From the NCBI GenBank assembly GCA_948144175.1, contig CANXME010002127.1:2232001-2296000 (forward strand): a DNA stretch of 64,000 nucleotides, written 5' to 3'. The position numbers were made by a program, and so were the translations under genes. The stretch is from Closterium sp. NIES-65. Lineage: Eukaryota > Streptophyta > Zygnematophyceae > Desmidiales > Closteriaceae. Positions 56,723-64,000 of this stretch are shown piece after piece. Position 1 is the first letter of the stretch. Every line of letters begins with the position of its first letter. The notes under the pieces are model-generated. The model saw only the letters and a list, made by a program, of their open reading frames with translations, was not told the DNA's origin and searched no databases.

Positions 56723-57367
56723 CCTAAACCTGAATTCTCTACGCTGTTTTACTCTCCTCTAATAGCAACAAAGCAATGTACCGTCCGTACCCAACCCAGC
56801 TACAAATGTAGCCTTATTTGAACCAGCTTCAAATTCATATATGCAGTGGGAAATTGGTGCCATACTGTTCAAATAATCAATACATAGGATGAGAGCCAAT
56901 AGGTCTCGGCCTATAAGAGGTCAGAACTACCATAGGCAATGTGGATCTTGTTCTAGAGACAATATCTTTCACAAATCCAGCATAAATGGCTTGTTCACAT
57001 GCTACAAGGTTGAAAGTTCCTTTCAAGTAACCTTTGATGGTTGTATGTCTTAGAGTAATTTGAAAAATACTGTTGCATTCCATAAGGTGTAACAATACCC
57101 CACCTTCTATTAGCGACGCAGCACGTGTACCACTACCGCGTTAGCTCATATAGAGCACACATTTCAACAGCCGTGGGTCATCTGTCGCGACTGTTGAACA
57201 ACATGGACAAGAAGGCGGCGACGTGCTTCAACTGTCGCAACAGTCGTGAGAGATAACAAGCTGCGACAACATAACTGCCAGGATTGTTTAGTCACTACTA
57301 CTGTATCGATACATGTATTACCGTTAAAAAGGGAATATTCCCCCAAAAGTACGTGCTAGCTAGGACA
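56723..57367. other. AT-richer spacer between copia F and H
   Basis: No gene recognised. CAACAGCCGTGGG, CGCGACTGTTGAA and CAACTGTCGCAACAGTCG around 57167-57250 form imperfect inverted repeats. A 72-codon minus-strand ORF at 56877-57095 has no identifiable motif. Confidence 0.5.
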
Positions 57368-57494
57368 TGTGGAAAAATGAGGAATGGATTGACTAAGGGA
57401 AAGGTTGGGTACAAGTACAAACCTAGAAATGTGTTGTACCCTATATGTGCTACCCCACTATAGCCTACAAAGGTTAAGTCATACAAGTCTGATA
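57368..57494 (-). repeat. Copia H left LTR
   Basis: 127 bp, TGTGGAAAAATGAGG...GTCTGATA, followed by the conserved CATAGGCAAAGTGGGGGAG block. Confidence 0.8.
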
Positions 57495-57693
57495 CACCCT
57501 CATAGGCAAAGTGGGGGAGAACAAGGGGTCACAAGACCAGTCAAGCAAAGCAAAGCAAGCTCAGGGTGGATCACAACGTCACCACACATTCCGAGCACAA
57601 GTTCAAGGCCTCAAGGCCAATTCAGATGCAAGCTCACATATAGAAAGGTAAACAAGCAAGTGCAGGTATAGAAAGATCACAGTACAAGCAAGG

Positions 57694-59570
57694 TCAAGAA
57701 GTGAGCAAGTGAGGCCAAGTAGGCACAAGACCTAGCATCGTACAGAAGCGCTGATGATCACAAGGCGGAAGTGCCTTGGTATAAGATATCAGCAGTGTTG
57801 GCCTGAGAGGCCAGGTAAGCAAGGCGTAGCTGGCCACGCTGCTGCAGCTCACGAGCAAGGAAGTAGCGGAGAGCAATGTGCTTCGTTCTATGCTCAAGTC
57901 TGTGCTCCCGACACAAGGCCAGCATGGCTTTGTTGTCTACGTACAGAACCGGAGGAGAACGAGGCGGCTCTCCTAGGTCAGTCAGCAAGTAGGTGAGCCA
58001 GTATAGCTCCTGTGCAGCCATGGCTTCCGCGTAAATCTCAGCCTCACAGCTGGAGCCGAGAACAGAAGACGAGCGGGTAGACCGCCACGAAACAGAGCCG
58101 GAGCCAAGGCTGAAGGTGCAACCCTGTGACGACTGCTGCGTAGCCTGGTCGTCAGCCCAAGAAGCGTCAGCGTGACCTGTGAGGACCACTGAACGCCGCC
58201 CTCCAAGCACTAGCCCCATGCCCGATGTACTGCACAAGTAGCGCAACACCCTCTTCGCTGCAGCCATGTGCTCTGGTCGGTGTCTCCCAGGAGCAACATA
58301 GCGTGCCAAGATGCTAAGAGGGTATGCAAGGTTAGGTCGTGTGTAGGTCATCAGGTACATGAGGCAGCCAACAAGCTCTGGGTACGGGCCACTCGGCTCT
58401 ACGGACTCATCCGAAGGCAGAGCTGAGAGCATGTGGCGAGTAGCCAGAGGAGTGGCCTGAGGCGAGGAGTACGTGAAGTCGAAGCCCTGAAGGACTTGCT
58501 GCACCATGTGTGATTGAGTCAGGGTAATGGTGTGGCGTGCTCTGTCCCGGGTGATCTGCAAGCCAAGGTAGCTGCGCAGTTCACCCAGGTCTGTGCACGT
58601 GTGTCTCTTCTGAAGCTCGGACTTCACGTGGGCGAGTCCAGCAGTGTAAGCAGTGGCGAAGACCAAGTCGTTGACGTACACGAGGATGTAGAACGGCGGC
58701 AAAGAGGTGTCGGTGCATAGAAACAGCGACGGGTCGGCTGTAGAAGGAGCAAACCCAAGAGCCGCAAGTGTAGTCCTCAGTGTGTCGTGCCACTCACGGG
58801 GCGCCTGGCGGAGACCGTAGGCTGGCCGCCGGAGGCTCCACTGGGTACCAGGAGGAAACGACCCAGTGAAGCTAGGTGGGCGGCGCAGCCAGATCTCCTC
58901 GTGCAGGCTGCCCTGCAAGAAAGCTGTGCTGAAGTCAAGAGAGTGAAGCTCGTAGTCGCGCTGAGTGGCTATGTGCAGTAGCACCCAAGGAGTGGTCATC
59001 TTTGGGGTGGGGGAGAAGGTCTGAAAGTAGTCAACTCCATGCCGCTGACTGAAGCCTCGAGCCACGTAACGCGCCTTGAAGACAGGCGGAGAACCCGGCG
59101 GCCGCTTCGCCCTGAAAATCCACATGCCACTAACGATGTTCGCCCAAGGTGGGGGAACCTTGTCGACGTAGGTGCCTGTGGACTTCAAGGAAGCCATCTT
59201 TGCGTCCATGGCGGACTGCCACTTCTAGGAGTAGGGACCCTCGATCGCCTCAGCGTACGATCGAGGAGTCGGGATGTCTGGTGCATCCGGGTCTCCCTCA
59301 GGGGCAATCAGCATGGATACGAGATGAGGCAAAGCAGCAGCAAAACATTGGAAATCCTCCTGCCTGTCCTCAAGGACGTCCGTGCTAAGAGCACACTCAC
59401 CCCCGACGGACGGAGGACAGACAGACTCAGACTCAGCAACAAAACTAGAGGCGTAGTCTATACGATAGTGAGCAGCGAAGTCGACAAGCTCAGTAACTAA
59501 GGCAGACGCAGTAGTGGACTCAAAGGAAGGGTCAGTGACGACAGTAGCAAGGAGACGCGTGACAGTGTTC
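57694..59570 (-). pseudogene. Copia H RT/RNase H
   Basis: An open stretch of 483 codons from MDAKMASLKSTGTYVDKV holds WIFRAKRPPGSPPVFKARYV, TFSPTPKMTTPWVLLH and LVYVNDLVFA. In the last the polymerase YVDD box is changed to YVND. RNase H shows TGHADASWADD, SSCEAEIYAEAM and VDNKAMLAL. A frameshift near 57785 separates the conserved end TKALPPCDHQRF. An in-frame TAG lies upstream near 59226 (PYS-stop-KWQ). Confidence 0.88.
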
Positions 59571-59834
59571 GCCTCGACCTTCCAGCCACCACACGGGGCC
59601 GCTAGGAGCGGCGACGGGGCCGCTAGGAGCGGCGACGGGGCCGCGTAGGGGCGGCGACGGGGCTGCGTAGGGGCGGCAACGGGGCGGCTATGGGGCCGCT
59701 AGGGGCGGCGACGAGGCCGCTAGGGGCGGCGAACAAGGCGCACCTCGGGCAGTAGCGTCTGACGCTCCGGTCAGAAAAAAGTTGCAGTGGTGGGCCCAAG
59801 GAAGCTTTCCCACTGAGGAACTTGCTCTATACCA
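59571..59834 (-). repeat. Copia H leader remnant
   Basis: About a dozen GGGGCCGCTAGGAGCGGCGA-type units, far fewer than in sister leaders, ending at GCTCTATACCA (primer site). Confidence 0.8.
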
Positions 59835-59958
59835 TGTGAAGAAATGAGGAATGAATGAACTAGCACAAGGTTGGGTACAAGGAGGAAACCCTAGGAAACT
59901 GTACCCCATATTCTCTACCCCACTATAGCCTAGACAAGCTATATGATATGAGTTTGAC
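59835..59958 (-). repeat. Copia H right LTR
   Basis: About 124 bp, TGTGAAGAAATGAGG...GAGTTTGACT; the expected terminal A of GACA is T. Confidence 0.75.
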
Positions 59959-60501
59959 TCGAGTTCGGTTTGAAAGGCCTTTTTTACGCGCCGCCTCGAA
60001 CCTCGAACATGTTTGAGTTCGAAAATGATATATGCGAACATCAACGTGTTCGCGGATAAATGGGCAAGACATTGGCAATGGCAATGCTGGTTTGCAGTAT
60101 AGGGTTGAGAAATCAGAGAGTGGGATCGTTTCGATCTCAATCTATTTGTCTTGAGCGATTTAGTAATATCTTAGGCACTACGTAGCCACTTACATACGCC
60201 AAAATCACGTACGTTCTAGGCTATTGACATTTACACTATTTAAACTATTTAGGCTATGTAGGTTTATCAGTATAGTTGCAGGAGTAAGGTTGTGTGTGAA
60301 CTGAGTGTGTGTCCGCCTGAGTCAGTCGGTCTGTTTGGGTTTGGGAGGTGCATTGCAGTACGGTGGGTTTTGGGTGGGGTGGGCTGGCTGGGCAAAATTG
60401 CGAAATCACTGTCGTGGTAGAATCGAAACAGGCGAACTCGAACATGTTCGAGTTTGCCATGAGCCTTGAAATGTTCGCGCGAACATCCAAGTGTTCGCCT
60501 C
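59959..60501. other. Spacer rich in TCGAACATGTTCGA-type palindromes
   Basis: No gene. Related blocks at its two ends are CTCGAACATGTTTGAGTTCG (about 60002) and ACTCGAACATGTTCGAGTTT (about 60437), each followed by ATG...GCGAACATC.A.GTGTTCGC. It may be an inverted-repeat element or a pair of related repeats. Confidence 0.5.
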
Positions 60502-60635
60502 TGTCAGAATATTATATAGCTTATGCTGTTGTGTAGGCTATAGTGGGGTATCCCATAGGGGGTACAACCCAATTAGGGTTTCCTATATGTACCCACTTCA
60601 TTCATAGTTCATTCATTCTCGTTCTCTATTTCACA
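60502..60635 (+). repeat. Copia I 5' LTR
   Basis: 134 bp, TGTCAGAATATTATAT...CTATTTCACA, related to copia C 5' LTR. Confidence 0.87.
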
Positions 60636-60647
60636 TGGAATCAGAGC

Positions 60648-61608
60648 AGGTCCCCTCCTAGGGATAGTTCCTTGGGCCCACCGCAGCGCGCCCCGAGGCG
60701 CGCGTTTTTTTTTAAGCGGCCCAGCCGCCCTATCCTACGTCGCGGCTCCGCCGCCCTACCCTTCGACGGCCCCGCCGCCCTAAGTCGCGGCCCCGCCGCC
60801 CTACCCTAAGTCGCGGCCCCGCCGCCCTACCCTACGGCGCGGCCCCGCCGCCCTGCCTCGACGGCCCCGCCGCCCTACCCTTCGCGGCCCTGCCGCCCTA
60901 CTTCGACGGCCCCGCCGCCCTACTTCGACGGCCCGCCGCCCTACCTTTCGCGGCCCTGCCGCCCTACTTCGACGGCCCCCCCGCCGCCCTACTTCGACGG
61001 CCCGCAGCCCTACCCTTCGCGGCCCTGCCGCCCTACTTCGACGGCCCCCGCCGCCCTACTTCGACGGCCCGCCGCCTTACCATTTGCGGCCCTGCCGCCC
61101 TACTTCGACGGCCCCCGCCGCCCTACTGCGACGGCCCCGCCGCCCTACCCTTCGCGGCCCGTGCCGCTCTACGTCGACGGCCCAGCCGCCCCACCCTTCG
61201 CGGCCCCGCCGCCCTTGGTCGACGGCCCCGCCGCCCTACCTTCGCGGCCCCGCCGCCCTACCCTTCGGCGGCCCTGCAGCCGCTGACCGCCGAGCCGCCC
61301 AGCAGCTGCCCGACGAACAACCAAGCCGCCCAGCAGCCGAGCCGCCGTACCGCCCAGCAGCCGAGCCGCCGAGCCGCCCAGCAGCCAAGCAGCCGAGCCG
61401 CCAAGCCGCTCAGCAGCCGAGCCGCCCAGCAGCCGAGCCGCCCAGCAGCCGAGCCGCCGAGCAGCCGAGCCGCCCAGCAGCCGAGCCGCCAGCCGCTGAG
61501 CTGCCCTGCCTCCAGACCGCCCGTTCTGCCCAGTCTGGTGAGCACAGTGCCTTCTTTTTCACTGCACTGCCCTCACCCTACTGCTTGCACTACTAGGCGT
61601 CTGTCGTC
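60648..61608 (+). repeat. Copia I leader minisatellite
   Basis: Tandem CGGCCCCGCCGCCCTACTTC-type units to about 61275, then CCGAGCCGCCCAGCAG-type units to about 61500, just before the gag ATG. Confidence 0.88.
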
Positions 61609-64000
61609 ATGGCTACCCCCAGTGTCCTCGCTTTTGACACTGAGGGTCGGGCGATTGACTTTGAGGTCTGGTTAGACGACCTGCAGCTGTTCTTACAGTG
61701 CGATAGGGCAGACGGACTCTCTCTCTTTGACCTTACCTCTGGCGCTTCCCCTGCCCCTGCTGCTGATGCTGACCCTACTGTTCGCTCCCAGTGGGCCACG
61801 CGCGATGCTGCTGCACGTCTTGCTGTGCGTCGCCACCTCCCTACCTCTGAGCGTGCGCACTTTAGTCAATATAAGAGTGCTCAGACCTTGTACGATGCTG
61901 TAGTTGCGCGCTACTCCTCCCCTGCCATTGCTGCACTGAGCCGCCACATGCTACCCTTCCTCTTCCCTGACCTTGCCGCCTTTCCCACAGTCGCTGATCT
62001 CATTACGCACCTCCGCACTAGTGACACCCGCTACCGCGCTGCGCTTCCTGCTGACTTCTGCACCAAGAACCCCCCCCCCCCCCCCATGTACATCACTCTC
62101 TACTTCCTAGTCACCCGCCTCCCCGACTCCCTTCGTGTAGTCCGGGACCACTTCCTTGCGGTCTGTCCCACCACTCTCACACTCGACAGCCTAGAGAAGG
62201 CCCTCCTAGCGGCGGAGAAAAGCATCGTCGCTGTAGGTGCCTCTCGAGGTGACCCCCGCGCCCCCATCTTTGAGGGGTGTTCTCCTTCCCCTCTCTTGCC
62301 CTCTGTCGCCTCTGCCGCTGCGGCCGACCTCGTTGGTCTTGAGTCGGTCGGTGCGGCGTCTGCCCCTAGCGGGAGACGTCGCCCTGGCAAGGGCAAGGGG
62401 GGCAAGGGAGCGGGTGGGGCTAGCGGGGGCGGTGGAGGTGGAGGCGGCGGAGGGAGTGGGGGTGGCGGTGGAGGAGGTGGTGGGGGTGGAGGTGCTAGTG
62501 GCAGCAGTGGTGGCGGAGGCGGCGTCAGCGGCGGCGGTACTGGTGGGGGTGGCAGCGGTGGCGGAGGTGGAGGAGGTGGAGGAGGAGGTGGTGGAGGTGG
62601 TCGGAGTGGCACTTCACAGCGGAGCGGCACTGGGGGTGGTCAGCGCCAGCAGCAGCAGCAGCGTTCTCGCGACGTCCCCGCCCCTCAGCAGCTCCGTGAG
62701 TGGTACACGCAGCGTCAGCGTAGTGGGAGTCTTGGTCCCTGCACCTACGTCCTTCGCGGCGGCGACCGCGCGGGTGAGTAGTGTGGGGGTGCCCACCCCA
62801 CCCACCGCTGCTTCGGACGTCTGACGAACGCTTGGCGTCAGCAGTTTCCGGAGGCCACGGAGATCCCCCGCTGGGGAGAGCTGTCTAGGGCTGGTGTAGC
62901 CATCTTTGATCTTGACTTTGATGCTATCCTTGCTGCCATGTATGCTGTGACTGTTAGTGATGAGGGTGACTGTTACCGGTGCTTTCCGCCCGACCCGGAC
63001 ATTGAGACTGCTGCTCCAGGTACTGGTGAGGCTGCTTCCCTAGGTGCTTGCGACGCTGCTGCTCTGGGTGCTAGTGCGTCTGCGTCCCCAGGTACTGGTG
63101 AGTCTACGCTCTCAGGTACTACCTCGGCTTCGGCCTCTCACACCTTCACCCTTGACTCTGGGGCGTCTCGCTCCTTCTTTCGGGATCGCACTACCCTCAC
63201 GCCGCTTAGTCGGTCGGTTGCGGTCTCCCTGGCTGACCCCTCAGGGGGTCCTGTCCTGTCTCGCTTCTCCACTGTTCTCCCGTGTCCGGTGGCTCCCTCT
63301 GGCACCCTGTCTGGTCTCTACCTCCCCTCGTTCTCTACGAACTTGGTGAGTGGTGCTGACCTACAGGATGCGGGATTCCACCAGTTCACCCCTGCTCGTC
63401 GGCGGGTGACGCACTGCACAGAGGCTAGCACAGGTCGACACCTGGCTACGTTTACCCGTCAGCCAGGGTCGAGCCTGTACACACTGACCACTAGTTCCCC
63501 CCCAGTTACTGAGTCTGGTAGGGTCCCTGCGTCTGGTCAAGTGTTTGCTGCAGCGTCCAGGTCTGGTCCTGAGTCTGCCCCCTTTTCGTGTCGTCTCCTG
63601 TCTCACGAGACTCTCCTCTGGCACCACCTCATTGGTCACCCCTCTGCTTCGGCTCAGAGGCATGGCCTCCCGTCTTCTTGTGTCTGGTCTCCCCCGGTCC
63701 CTCCCTCCCCTTCCTCAGGGTCCTGGCCCTTCCTGTGTCCCCTGTGTCGAGGGGCGCCAGCGTGCTGCCCCTCACTCCTCCCAGTTTCCTCAGACTGAGG
63801 CCCCGTTGCAGACGCTTCACATGGACGTGTGGGGCCCCGTCCGCGTCCGTGGACAGGGTCACGAGCGCTACTTCCTGCTAGTTGTTGACGACTACTCCCG
63901 TTACACCACAATCTTCCCCTTGCGTAGCAAGGGTGATGTCACTGAGGTGCTGATCGACTGGATCCGCGAAGCTCGTCTCCAGCTCAGGCAGAGCTTTGGC
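61609..64000 (+). pseudogene. Copia I Gag-Pol, partial
   Basis: ATG 61609 (MATPSVLAFDTEG), 390 codons to TAG at 62779-62781. It covers the Gag core, an in-frame poly-C tract (NPPPPPM) and a poly-Gly tract. TAG falls in the knuckle, GE-stop-CGG, at the same codon as in copia B/E. Beyond it the same frame holds intact protease LDSGASRSFF and integrase WHHLIGHP. A frameshift near 63640 follows, then HMDVWGP and LVVDDYSRYTT in a new frame to the window end. Confidence 0.88.

Larger units (their letters stand above)
57368..59958 (-). mobile_element. Copia H: internally deleted element
   Basis: LTR-like ends at 57368-57494 and 59835-59958. Inside are RT/RNase H and only a short leader remnant; gag, protease and integrase are missing. 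The junction is near 59570, where GCGTGACAGT passes into GTTCGCCTCGACC. The two LTRs differ considerably and no matching target duplication is seen (GGACA left, TCGAG right). A fusion of two elements is therefore possible. Confidence 0.7.
60502..64000 (+). mobile_element. Copia I: plus-strand element, cut by window end
   Basis: 5' LTR 60502-60635, primer site TGGAATCAGAGC at 60636-60647, leader minisatellite, gag, protease and the first half of integrase. The 3' part lies outside the window. The bases before the LTR are GCCTC, the expected target duplication. Confidence 0.88.

Overview
The window is eukaryotic, GC-rich nuclear DNA, most likely from the green lineage. A streptophyte (charophyte-type) alga is my best guess, but this is inference. 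The one host gene (1-4.9 kb) is the C-terminal, three-repeat carrier domain of a plant-type SAMTL (S-adenosylmethionine transporter-like) mitochondrial carrier. Almost everything else is retrotransposon. I saw no rRNA gene, CRISPR array or bacterial-type operon.

Layout. 1-4873: a 5'-truncated SAMTL gene with four functional exons; pieces of exons 2, 3 and 4 are tandemly duplicated inside the introns, together with splice sites. 4874-5513: apparently empty flank. 5514-6826: a non-autonomous LTR element (TRIM-1). 6850-23507: one PAT/Ngaro-like tyrosine-recombinase retrotransposon on the minus strand, with A1-ORFs-B1-A2-B2 split direct repeats. It encodes a CCHC Gag, RT/RNase H and a tyrosine recombinase. 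It is broken up by TRIM-2 (8902-10184), Ty1/copia element A (10549-17910) and an AT-rich unit (19565-21866).

23508-44172: flanking sequence interrupted by copia element B/E (minus strand, 23879-43705, TSD GCAGG). B/E carries a Mutator-like MITE (24022-24807) and copia C (plus strand, from 25302). C is split by a different copia lineage, element D (29761-36317, with 829-bp LTRs). 44173-56722: copia F (minus strand), interrupted by a chimeric copia G and an 892-bp duplication. 57368-59958: copia H, internally deleted. 60502-64000: copia I (plus strand), cut by the window end.

Copia A, B/E, C, F, G, H and I share an unusual plan: 124-136 bp LTRs, a GC-rich minisatellite leader of roughly 0.7-1.1 kb between primer-binding site and gag, a length-variable poly-C tract and glycine-rich tract in Gag, a C-X3-H-X4-C zinc-knuckle-like motif, and a repetitive GAEPG linker between integrase and RT. 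All copies are damaged. The in-frame nonsense codons are mostly TAG, often where sister copies have CAG (Gln). Target-site duplications and nesting give a relative order of insertions. Coordinates of element ends come from reading LTRs and TSDs by eye.
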